Source: Neohoeflea coraliihabitans (GTDB lineage: Bacteria; Pseudomonadota; Alphaproteobacteria; Rhizobiales; Rhizobiaceae). Taken from it: a DNA stretch of 64,000 nucleotides. Numbering within the stretch: the first letter of the stretch is position 1; every line of letters begins with the position of its first letter. The DNA lies in NCBI RefSeq assembly GCF_019334345.1, contig NZ_JAHWQX010000004.1, forward strand, positions 62,001 to 126,000, written 5' to 3'. Shown piece by piece: positions 1 to 7,808 of the stretch. Below the pieces are notes generated by a model that saw nothing but the letters and a program-made list of their open reading frames with translations, did no database searches and had not been told where the DNA came from. The position numbers and the translations under genes are program-made.

Positions 1-133
1 ACCGGACACGATTGGCATTGGAAAGATCAAATGCCATGCCGGCAGTTGCCAGGACGACCGGCAACAATAGGGCCGTGAAAATTCCGAAGTTCCCGCTTGA
101 TTCATGTTTCGTATGTTTAAATACATGTTTCAT
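1..133 (-). CDS. TadG-like pilus assembly protein, N-terminal fragment (runs off left edge)
   Basis: Forty-four codons are visible, reading leftwards from an ATG at 133 to the window edge, with an AAGG ribosome site 8 bases upstream. The peptide starts with a short basic stretch and then GNFGIFTALLLPVVL, a single membrane segment of the TadE/TadG type. This matches the N-termini of the three downstream TadG-like/VWA proteins (GNFAMFAAVLVPV and similar, followed by a D-[FV]-[SA]-[NS] motif). I infer a fourth paralogue of that family. Whether it also carries a von Willebrand factor A domain cannot be seen. It is separated from the other three by sodB and two cytochrome genes. Confidence 0.75.
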   Translation of the reverse strand, partial: MKHVFKHTKHESSGNFGIFTALLLPVVLATAGMAFDLSNANRVR

Positions 134-143
134 ATTAAAAACC

Positions 144-158
144 TTGTATTAAATACAA
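144..158. promoter_or_regulatory. 15-bp palindrome overlapping the ribosome site of the left-edge TadG-like gene
   Basis: The arms TTGTATT and AATACAA flank one central base. The palindrome covers the AAGG ribosome-binding site of the minus-strand gene starting at 133, and sits in a very AT-rich stretch (about 134-240) unlike the GC-rich surroundings. It could be an operator blocking transcription or translation of that gene. The rest of the 134-463 gap holds no convincing gene: AT-rich up to about 240, then GC-rich leader DNA for sodB. Confidence 0.4.
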
Positions 159-463
159 ATTATAAAATAAAAAACAATTATTTACTTGATAAATGAAAAA
201 CAAATGAATCTTCTATCTGTAGTTTATATGTAAAACTTTGGGGAAACATCGCGGCACGCCGGTTTGCGGGCAGGCCCGTTCCCTGGTCCGCTGTTTAAAA
301 GCGGTTCGGACATTGTCAGGAAAAACCGATGGCTCTATGTAAGGCGACAGATCCGTACACCGGTTTTCTGCGGCGGAATGGGTGCGGCTGACGGCAAGCG
401 GGGGATACCCGATCCATCGGCCCATCCGGCCTTGCCAAAACCCTCGAACCATGGAGATTGCAT

Positions 464-1066
464 ATGCCTCTCGAACTTCCGGAACTGCCTTACGACTACG
501 ACGCCCTGGCGCCCTACATGTCGAAGGAAACGCTTGAGTTCCATCACGACAAGCACCATCAGGCCTATGTCACCAAGGGCAATGACCTGCTCGCCGGCTC
601 GGCTCATAAAGGCAAGTCGCTCGAGGAAATCTGCAAGGCCGCTTACGACGAGGGCAATGCCGGGCTGATCAACAATGTCGGCCAGCATTACAACCACATT
701 CACTTCTGGCGCTGGATGAAGAAGGGCGGCGGCGGCAACAAGCTGCCCGGCAAGCTGCAGCAGGCCATCGACAGCGATCTCGGCGGCTTCGACAAGTTCA
801 AGTCGGATTTCGTCGCTGCCGGCGTCGGCCAGTTCGGCTCGGGCTGGGCCTGGCTTGCCGTCAAGAACGGCAAGATCGAGATCATGAAGACCCCGAATGG
901 CGAAAATCCGCTGATGCATGGCGCCAGCCCGATTCTCGGCGTCGATGTCTGGGAGCACTCCTATTACATCGACTACCGCAATGCGCGGCCGAAATACCTT
1001 GAGGCCTTCGTCGACAATCTGATCGACTGGGATCACGTGCTGGAAATGTACGAAGCGGCTGTCTGA
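464..1066 (+). CDS. sodB: Superoxide dismutase, Fe/Mn family
   Basis: A 200-residue cytoplasmic enzyme converting superoxide to oxygen and hydrogen peroxide. Metal ligands are recognisable: His27 in FHHDKHH, His78 in YNHIHFW, and Asp161 and His165 in the family signature DxWEHxYY. Length is typical for the family. Start at ATG 464 is preferred because GGAG lies 7 bases upstream; an in-frame TTG at 458 is possible. Iron or manganese use cannot be settled by eye; the SodB name follows usual rhizobial annotation. The gene is monocistronic, with an AT-rich upstream region and an intrinsic terminator 30 bases after the stop. Confidence 0.95.
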   Translation: MPLELPELPYDYDALAPYMSKETLEFHHDKHHQAYVTKGNDLLAGSAHKGKSLEEICKAAYDEGNAGLINNVGQHYNHIHFWRWMKKGGGGNKLPGKLQQAIDSDLGGFDKFKSDFVAAGVGQFGSGWAWLAVKNGKIEIMKTPNGENPLMHGASPILGVDVWEHSYYIDYRNARPKYLEAFVDNLIDWDHVLEMYEAAV

Positions 1067-1095
1067 CAGCTAAGGCCCGCTCTGAGACACTGCAA

Positions 1096-1126
1096 AAGCC
1101 CCGGCGGAAACGTCGGGGCTTTTTTT
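1096..1126 (+). terminator. Rho-independent terminator after sodB
   Basis: An 11-bp stem (AAGCCCCGGCG paired with CGTCGGGGCTT, one G-U wobble) with a GAAA loop is followed by a run of T. It isolates sodB from the downstream cytochrome genes. Confidence 0.9.
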
Positions 1127-1256
1127 GCGACCGTGACCTGTCGACCCCAGGGCGCGCCACTCTTCGCATGCATCACGCTTTTGTGATTTTATCTCCCAGC
1201 CGGTCATGCAATCATCTGCAGGCCTGCTGATTGGCGCAGGTCTCTAAAGGGAGAAG

Positions 1257-1706
1257 ATGATGAAGTTGCGTCTGATTTTCACTGCCGCCGCATTCGGGAT
1301 CGGCTGTGCCACACTGGCCTTCGCCGCCGACGAGCCGCAGAAGGAGCGGCAGGAACTGATGAAGGGGGTGGGCGGCGCGACCGGCACCATGGCCAAGATG
1401 GTCAAGGGCGAGGAACCGTTCGACCAGGCCGCGGTGATCGCCGCGCTGGAAACCATTTCCGCCAATGTCGAGAAGTTTCCCGAGCTGTTCCCCGAAGGCA
1501 GCGAGACCGGCATGGAGACCGAGGCCGCCCCGGCCATCTGGGAGAACATGGAGGATTTCCGCGCCAAGGCTGACAAGCTGCAAAGCGACGCCGACGCCAT
1601 CCTCGCCGACCCGCCGGCGGATCTCGACGGTCTGAAAGCGGTATTCGGCCCGCTGACCAAGAATTGCGGCGCCTGCCACGAGACCTATCGCATCAAGAAG
1701 AGCTGA
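1257..1706 (+). CDS. Cytochrome c556-like protein (cytochrome c' family)
   Basis: A 149-residue exported protein: an N-terminal signal peptide ending near AFA-A, then a helical domain and a single heme c site CGACH (Cys137-His141) close to the C-terminus, the typical architecture of the cytochrome c'/c556 four-helix family. Periplasmic electron transfer is expected; no specific partner can be named, although the next gene encodes a diheme cytochrome c only 2 bases away, so the two are probably co-transcribed. Tandem ATGs occur at 1257 and 1260; the AAGGGAG ribosome site at 1247-1253 fits the second slightly better. Confidence 0.9.
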   Translation: MMKLRLIFTAAAFGIGCATLAFAADEPQKERQELMKGVGGATGTMAKMVKGEEPFDQAAVIAALETISANVEKFPELFPEGSETGMETEAAPAIWENMEDFRAKADKLQSDADAILADPPADLDGLKAVFGPLTKNCGACHETYRIKKS

Positions 1707-1708
1707 GC

Positions 1709-2656
1709 ATGGCGGCAGCAAACGGCCGGCCGGTCGCAAAACGGCGCGTCCGCCTTCTTGGCGGGCTCGCCGTTGCGGCGCTGATCGCCGGTCTCGGCGT
1801 CTTTTGGGCCGTGACGGCACCGCGCGCGGTGAGCGCCGAACGCCTTGCCGCCATCGAGGCCATCGAGGCCGACCCGGCGCGCGGCGAACGCGTGTTCTGG
1901 GCCGGAGGCTGTGCGTCGTGCCATGCCGAAAAGGAGGCTAGCGGCGACGACCGCAAGCGGCTGTCGGGCGGTCTGCGCCTGACCAGCGATTTCGGCACAT
2001 TCGTCGTGCCGAACATTTCGCCGCATCCCGATGCCGGCATCGGACAATGGACGCTGGATCAGTTTTCCAACGCCATGCTGGCCGGTATCGCTCCGGGCGG
2101 CAGCCATCTTTATCCGTCCTTTCCCTACGCGTCTTATGTCCGCATGAGCGATCAGGACATTGCCGACCTTTTCGCCCACATCAAAACCCTGCCGGCCAGC
2201 GATGCCACACACCCCGACCATGAGCTGAAATTTCCCTTCAGCTGGCGCCGTTTGCTCGGCGGATGGAAGTTTCTGTTCTTCGATGACGCGCCGCGAACCG
2301 AGCTTGCGGACGGCGATGCGCAGCTGCAGCGCGGCCAGTACCTGGTCGAAGGGCCGGGCCATTGCGGCGAATGCCACACGCCGCGCAATCTGCTCGGCGG
2401 CTTGAAGACGGATCAATGGCTGGCGGGTGCGCCGAATCCGGAAGGCGAGGGACGTGTGCCCAACATCACGCCGGGCAGCCCGTCGCTGAAAAGCTGGAGC
2501 GCCGCCGACATCGCCTATTATCTGGAATCCGGTTTCACGCCCGATTTCGACAGCGTCGGTGGTTCGATGGTGGCTGTGCAGAAGAACATGGCCGAACTGC
2601 CTTCTGCGGATCGCGAGGCGATTGCCGCCTATCTCAAGACCGTGCCGGCGCGATAG
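1709..2656 (+). CDS. Membrane-anchored diheme cytochrome c
   Basis: A 315-residue protein with a basic N-terminus and one membrane anchor (about residues 16-36), followed by two cytochrome c domains with heme sites CASCH (68-72) and CGECH (219-223). This layout resembles the cytochrome c subunits that accept electrons from periplasmic alcohol, aldehyde or gluconate-type dehydrogenases, but no dehydrogenase gene is adjacent. The start at ATG 1709 lies 2 bases after the cytochrome c556 stop; a longer in-frame start would overlap that gene. It converges on the TadG-like gene at 2675. Confidence 0.88.
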   Translation: MAAANGRPVAKRRVRLLGGLAVAALIAGLGVFWAVTAPRAVSAERLAAIEAIEADPARGERVFWAGGCASCHAEKEASGDDRKRLSGGLRLTSDFGTFVVPNISPHPDAGIGQWTLDQFSNAMLAGIAPGGSHLYPSFPYASYVRMSDQDIADLFAHIKTLPASDATHPDHELKFPFSWRRLLGGWKFLFFDDAPRTELADGDAQLQRGQYLVEGPGHCGECHTPRNLLGGLKTDQWLAGAPNPEGEGRVPNITPGSPSLKSWSAADIAYYLESGFTPDFDSVGGSMVAVQKNMAELPSADREAIAAYLKTVPAR

Positions 2657-2674
2657 TCCTCGACCGGCGGTGGC

Positions 2675-3787
2675 CTATTTCGTCAGGCGCGCCAGGATCT
2701 GCTCGGAGTGCTGACCGATCCGCTCGAAGGCATCGATCAGGTCATCGGCCGTTTCCGCCTCGAAATAGTGTTCGCTGTCGGTTGCGCATGATGAGAGCAG
2801 GGACTGACCCTTGTCCGGCGCCATGAAGGCCACCGTATAGATCGTGATGCCGGCGGCCTTTGCCGCGGTGCAATAGGCCAGGGTGTAGACATCGTCGACG
2901 GCATTGTTGTTGTCGCCATCGGTCATGAACACCATGATCTTTTCCGGCGTCAGGCCGTTCTTGTTGATGTGAGTGCTGTCCTCGATCAGGGCATTGACGG
3001 CGGCATAGGCGAGATAGAAGCTCTGGGTCGACGACGTGCCGCCGCTTGCCGTTAGCTTTTCGGCGAATTTCGTGACCTGTTTGGTGCCCCAGGACATCAG
3101 TCGATAGTCGACGACACCGGAATTGTAGGTGATGGCACCGGTGCGCGAATATTTCGCATCCGGATCGGCCGTATCGATTTGACTCATCAGGTTGGAGACG
3201 GCGGTCTTCAGGGCCTCGATCTTCTTGGGTTGTCCATTGGACGGCGACCAGGAATATTGCCCGTACCAGTCCATCGAACCGGATACGTCGAGCACCAGCG
3301 CCATCGAGAAGGCGTGTTGCACCGGCAGGGCGCTTTCCGTGTCGGCATTGACCACGAAATCCATGGTTGCTGCATCGAATATCGACGCCAGCGGCGTCAC
3401 TCCGATCGAGCCCTCGACCTTGACATTGACCTCCCACACATCCTGACCGTCGCGGGTTACCTTGCCGACCGTCGCCACCGGTGTGGCGGCGAAACTGGAA
3501 TATTGCGCCAGTTCATTGCTGATCTCGCCGTTGAAATAGGCTTCGGCTTCCTTTTCGGCCTTGGACGAGTTGATGAGGTCGCCCACCGACAGCCGCGCGG
3601 CGACAGCGAGCGCTGCCGCGTCGGCCGCATTCTGGGTGCGCGCCTTCACCGTCATCACATTGGAGAAGTCCAGCAGCACACTGCCGGCGGCAAAACAGAC
3701 GGGAACGAGAACCGCAGCAAACATTGCGAAATTTCCACGCCTGTCGTTGGCGAAGGAGTGAAACTTGCGAAACCGATGAACGAGCAT
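2675..3787 (-). CDS. TadG-like protein with von Willebrand factor A domain (copy 1)
   Basis: A 370-residue protein. Residues 18-40 form a single TadE/TadG-type membrane segment, followed by the motif VKARTQNAADAAALA. Residues from about 160 form a VWA domain with a metal-ion-dependent adhesion site: DVSGS at 167-171 and a later MTDGDNN. Known TadG proteins are envelope-anchored, pseudopilin-like components of tight-adherence systems; here a surface or periplasmic binding role is inferred. ATG 3787 places the hydrophobic segment as in the paralogues, with AGG upstream; GTG 3844 is an alternative. First of three tandem copies on this strand; no tad secretion genes are in the window. Confidence 0.85.
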   Translation of the reverse strand: MLVHRFRKFHSFANDRRGNFAMFAAVLVPVCFAAGSVLLDFSNVMTVKARTQNAADAAALAVAARLSVGDLINSSKAEKEAEAYFNGEISNELAQYSSFAATPVATVGKVTRDGQDVWEVNVKVEGSIGVTPLASIFDAATMDFVVNADTESALPVQHAFSMALVLDVSGSMDWYGQYSWSPSNGQPKKIEALKTAVSNLMSQIDTADPDAKYSRTGAITYNSGVVDYRLMSWGTKQVTKFAEKLTASGGTSSTQSFYLAYAAVNALIEDSTHINKNGLTPEKIMVFMTDGDNNNAVDDVYTLAYCTAAKAAGITIYTVAFMAPDKGQSLLSSCATDSEHYFEAETADDLIDAFERIGQHSEQILARLTK

Positions 3788-4018
3788 GACGACCTGCCGG
3801 ATGTGCGTTTGAGTATCACGAGAAAATAATATGAAAACATGCACAAACCGCTAAAGGCATGGGTAAAATGCCGTCAATCTGTGCCAAATCGTCGAGACCG
3901 GAATGGATTTCCCGCCGCCATGCGGAGGCAGCCGCCGTGCGGCCTTGCGGGCGGCGCGTACGCGACCGGCGGCCGGGGCGCACGGCTTAAAATCAGCTTG
4001 AGGGCGGCGGGCGGTGCG

Positions 4019-5167
4019 TCACTTCGTCAGACGGGCGAGGATTTCTTCGGAACGTTGGCCGATCCGCTCGAAAGCGTCGATCAGATCGTCGGCGGTTTCC
4101 GCTTCGAAATAGTGATCAGCATCGGTCGCGCATGATGAGAGCAGAGCCTGGCCTTTGTCCGGCGCCATGAACGCCACGGTATAGATGGTGATGCCGGCGC
4201 CCTTCGCCTCGTCGCAATAGTACTGGGTATAGGTGTCGGAACTGCTGTAATTGTTGTCGCCATCGGTCATGAAGACGATGAATTTTTCCGGTGTCAGCCC
4301 GTTCTTGTTCAGATGGTAGGTCTCCTCCAGGCCGTCCTTGACCATCTGGTACGACAGCCAGAAGCTGAGCCAGGATGAAGTGCCTCCATTGGCCGAGAGA
4401 TCCTCGGTGAACTCCTCGGCACCGGATGTCCCCCATTGCATCAGCGTGTAGTCAACGAGGGATGTGTTGTAGGACGTGCCGCCAATGCGCGAATAGTTCG
4501 CCTCCGGGTCGGCGGTCTTGATCTGCGTCAGCAGGTTGCTCACCGCCGTTCTCAGCGCTTCGATCTTTTTCGGCTGCCCGTTCGACGGCGCCCAGGACGT
4601 GGTGCCGTACCAGTCCATCGATCCGGAGACATCAAGCACCAGCGCCATCGAGAAGGCGTTCTGCACCGGCGGCGCACTTTCGGTGCGCGCGCTCACGTCG
4701 AAGTTCATCGTCGTGCCGTTGAGCAGTTTCGCCAGGGGCGTGAGCGCGATCGAACCGGCCACCTGCAGATCGACCTGCCAGACATTCTGCCCGCCAACGC
4801 TGATCTGGTTGACCGTGGCCACCGGCGTCGCGGCGAAGCTTGAATATTGCGCCAGCTCATTGCTGATTTCGCCATTGAAATAATCGAGGGTTTCCGCCTC
4901 AGCGGTCGAGGCATCGCTGATTGTGCCGTTGGAAAGGCGCGCCGCGATCGCCAACGCCGCCGCATCGGCCGCATGCTGCGAGCGTGCCTTGACGGCCATC
5001 ACGCTCGACACATCGATGGCCAGGCTGCCGACGGCGAAACAGATCGGCACCAGGGTTGCCGCAAGCATGGCGAAATTGCCGTCGCGGCGGCGCCAGAAAG
5101 CCTGGGCCGCCTGGGTCGTACTCAAGCAGAACGTCTGGTGCGACGAATGTGGCCGGTGATGACACAT
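4019..5167 (-). CDS. TadG-like protein with von Willebrand factor A domain (copy 2)
   Basis: A 382-residue paralogue of the flanking copies. It has the same GNFAMLAATLVP membrane segment, an AADAAALAIAARLS stretch, a VWA domain with DVSGSMDWYG and FMTDGDNN, and a closing FERIGQ...LARLTK tail. The block running from FSMALVLDVSGSMDWYG through NGQPKKIEAL is nearly invariant among the three copies, while the region from about residue 70 to 160 and the VWA loop segments differ. It is separated from copy 1 by 231 bp and from copy 3 by 110 bp, so each copy may have its own promoter. The start at ATG 5167 has only a weak ribosome site. Confidence 0.85.
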   Translation of the reverse strand: MCHHRPHSSHQTFCLSTTQAAQAFWRRRDGNFAMLAATLVPICFAVGSLAIDVSSVMAVKARSQHAADAAALAIAARLSNGTISDASTAEAETLDYFNGEISNELAQYSSFAATPVATVNQISVGGQNVWQVDLQVAGSIALTPLAKLLNGTTMNFDVSARTESAPPVQNAFSMALVLDVSGSMDWYGTTSWAPSNGQPKKIEALRTAVSNLLTQIKTADPEANYSRIGGTSYNTSLVDYTLMQWGTSGAEEFTEDLSANGGTSSWLSFWLSYQMVKDGLEETYHLNKNGLTPEKFIVFMTDGDNNYSSSDTYTQYYCDEAKGAGITIYTVAFMAPDKGQALLSSCATDADHYFEAETADDLIDAFERIGQRSEEILARLTK

Positions 5168-5277
5168 CCGCGCATCATCATATTAGAGGTCTGTAATTTC
5201 CCCTAAATCTGTGTGTAAAATTCTATCGATATGCCGTTCGCCCGACATACCGCTTGCCGCATGCGGCCGGGGCAGCC

Positions 5278-6387
5278 CTATTTCGTCAGGCGCGCCAGCA
5301 TCTCGCTCGACGTCTGCCCGATGCTGGAGAATGCATCGACCAAATCGTCGGCGCTGCTCGGCTCGAAATAGTGCTCGCTGTCGGTCGCGCAATAGGACAG
5401 CAATGCCTTGCCCTTGTCCGGCGCCATGAACGCCACCGTGTAGATGGTGATCCCGTCAGCTTTGGCGAGATCGCAGTAATTCTGCGTGTAGAAGTCTGAA
5501 CGCAATGCATTGTTGTTGCCGTCCGTCATGAAGATCATGATCCGGTCCGGTGTCAGCCCGTTCTTGTTGAGATGGCTGGAATCCTCGATCGCGTCGCCGA
5601 GGGCGGCGTAGGCAAGGAAAAAGCTGTACCAGGATGACGTGCCGCCGGACGCCGTGAGCCGGTCGGTGAAGCTCTGCACGCCGTCTGTGCCCCAGTCGAT
5701 CAAGGTGTAATCGACGACATCCGAATTATAGGCAATGGCGCCGACGCGCGAATAGTCGGCCGTGGGGTCCGCCTCGTCGATTTGCGTCAGGAGGTTGGTC
5801 ACCGCTGTTTTCAGGGCCTCGATCTTCTTGGGCTGCCCGTTCGAAGGCGTTGTGGAAGAATCGCCGTACCAGTCCATGGATCCGGACACGTCGAGCACCA
5901 GAGCCATCGAGAAGGCGTGCTGCACCTGCGAAGCGCTTTGCGTTTCCGCCAGAACATTGAACGTCATCGTCGACGCATCGAACAGCACTGCGAGCGGGGT
6001 CAGATCGATGGAGGCTTCGACATCGACCGCGACTTGCCAGACCGGCAAGCCGTTGGCGAGGGTCTGGCTGACGCTCGCGCTCGGCGTCGCGGCGAAGCTG
6101 GAAAAATGCGCCAGCTCATTGCTGATCTCGCCGTTGAAATAATCGACAGCCTCGGACTCGGCCTCGCTTGCCGTTGTCAGCGTGCCATCCGCCAGGCGCG
6201 CCGCCACGGCCAGCGCAGCAGCATCGGCTGCGTTCTGTGTTCGCGCCTTGACCATCATGACATTGGCGAAATCGAGCACGAGACTGCCGGCCGCGAAGCT
6301 GAGCGGCACAAGGGCGACCGCGAAAACGGCGAAATTGCCGCGCGCATCGCGGAGGAACAGGCGCAATTGATCATAAAAATGAGACAT
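5278..6387 (-). CDS. TadG-like protein with von Willebrand factor A domain (copy 3)
   Basis: A 369-residue member of the same tandem family: one N-terminal TadE/TadG membrane segment (GNFAVFAVALVPLSF), a variable periplasmic stretch, then a VWA domain with DVSGSMDWYG and MTDGNNN. The second motif has Asn in place of the Asp found after Gly in the other copies. ATG 6387 is chosen because it aligns with the paralogues; a TTG at 6429 would add 14 residues. Its upstream region is AT-rich and shares an 11-base word (GTAAAACTTTG at 6430-6440) with the region upstream of the left-edge TadG-like gene. Confidence 0.85.
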   Translation of the reverse strand: MSHFYDQLRLFLRDARGNFAVFAVALVPLSFAAGSLVLDFANVMMVKARTQNAADAAALAVAARLADGTLTTASEAESEAVDYFNGEISNELAHFSSFAATPSASVSQTLANGLPVWQVAVDVEASIDLTPLAVLFDASTMTFNVLAETQSASQVQHAFSMALVLDVSGSMDWYGDSSTTPSNGQPKKIEALKTAVTNLLTQIDEADPTADYSRVGAIAYNSDVVDYTLIDWGTDGVQSFTDRLTASGGTSSWYSFFLAYAALGDAIEDSSHLNKNGLTPDRIMIFMTDGNNNALRSDFYTQNYCDLAKADGITIYTVAFMAPDKGKALLSYCATDSEHYFEPSSADDLVDAFSSIGQTSSEMLARLTK

Positions 6388-7808
6388 TGGATTGAAATCC
6401 CGACTACAATAGGAAATGAATATTACCAAGTAAAACTTTGTATTGTGTAAAGACTAAAGAGAAAATTATCTATTTGAATATTCATCTATATTGATTTTAC
6501 GATTGTCGAGCCGGCAGTTTGCGCTGGGCGGCCTCATATGACGCAAGCGTTGCTGGGGGGGCGATACGGGGCGCCGCACCAAACGGTATCGCCTGCGCCT
6601 GCGGGGGCCCGAAAGAGGATCATCCGTCGCTGTCCGATCGGCCCGGACGGGATGCGCGCCGAGCGGGCCCGAGCGCCGGCGGGGCGAATATCAAGCGCCC
6701 ACGGAGCAATCCCGCAAAGCGCTCATGAACTGCCAACGCAGTTGCCAATGCAGCGGACAATGAAGCTGCCGCCCGGTGATGGCCGCGATGAACCCCGGAA
6801 TTGAATTATGGGTTGCCGCGCGGTTTGCCTTTGATATGGCTCGAGCGCTCAGCCTGCCGACATGTCTCAACGAACGGCACCAGGCCGGGGGGGGGGTGAT
6901 GTCGAACGCCTGTTGGCGGGCGGCAGTATCGCAGCCCCGGTTTTTCCGTCGCCGGTGTCAGAGTCCCGGTTTTGACCTCGCACGCTTGCGCAGCCACTGC
7001 GTTTGGCGTCCGATCGCACGCGGCCCGTAAGTGGGGATAGTATGGTGGGAAAAGTAAGGTGGGGAAAGCAAGTGCCGCTCCGATTCCTCGCGCGCAAAGC
7101 ACACCCCAAAGCATTCGCACGGCTGCCGAAGACCCGACGGCAAAGGTCCCCGAAACCGGCATTATTACCTAAAAAGGTGAAAATATCCGGCTTGTCTGAA
7201 AGGCAAAATCCGAACCCGATTCCAGGACAATATTAAGGGACACTTCTGTTTCGCAGGTCGTCAGGAGGGAGATCGGAACATCTTGCCGTTTTATCTTGAA
7301 ACGACAATCGAGAAAATCGGCAAAAGCCGTTAACTTGAAAATAAAACTATAAAAATGAAAAGACGCCCAGACTATTCTTGCAAATTTGAAATTTATGTAG
7401 TGAAAAGGGATTCTGATCGGAAAAAATACAGTATTCAGTTTGGTTTATCTCTTAGGGCGCCCCTCAAAAATCCTCAAACAGGCGAAATTTAGCCTACTAT
7501 AAATAGGTAGCGCAGGCCTTTCGCAGAAGCGGGAGGATCGAAATCCGCCAAAACAGCGAAGAACAAACCCCGCTTCCACGCGCAATGGACCATATTCCCT
7601 AAGGGAAATCAAGTAAAAATGTGTAATTTTACGGTGAAGGTGGCGCGCTGGGTAAAATCGAGGCCCGGTGCGGAATCCCGGTGAAATCGGCGCCAGCGGA
7701 CAACCTCGGGGCGTGATCGCAAGCCGCTCAGGCGTCCGCCGACGGGCAGCAGCGCCCGAACCACGCCGCGGCACGATCTTGCCGCGTTTCACGCGTCTTG
7801 CAGCGGGT
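6388..7808. other. 1.4-kb region without a convincing gene
   Basis: No reading frame here looks like a real protein. The region is mosaic: AT-rich at 6390-6500 (promoter side of TadG-like copy 3), GC-rich at 6510-7140 with a run of ten G at 6887-6896, AT-rich again at 7150-7640, then GC-rich up to the end of ptrB. Inverted repeats occur at 7595-7607 (TTCCCT/AGGGAA) and 7613-7632 (GTAAAA/TTTTAC). It may hold decayed genes, a small RNA or only regulatory DNA. Confidence 0.5.
7613..7632. promoter_or_regulatory. Operator-like inverted repeat in the 1.4-kb gene-free region
   Basis: GTAAAA and TTTTAC arms are separated by 8 bases in AT-rich DNA, with a second inverted repeat TTCCCTAAGGGAA just upstream (7595-7607). 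No gene starts nearby, so the function is unknown. Confidence 0.25.

Noticed and set aside
264-668. 134-codon plus-strand frame overlapping the start of sodB
   Set aside because: It overlaps the conserved sodB N-terminus in another frame and lacks any protein-like pattern.
7003-7236. 77-codon Lys/Arg-rich plus-strand frame
   Set aside because: No similarity to any family I know and no convincing ribosome site; not called.
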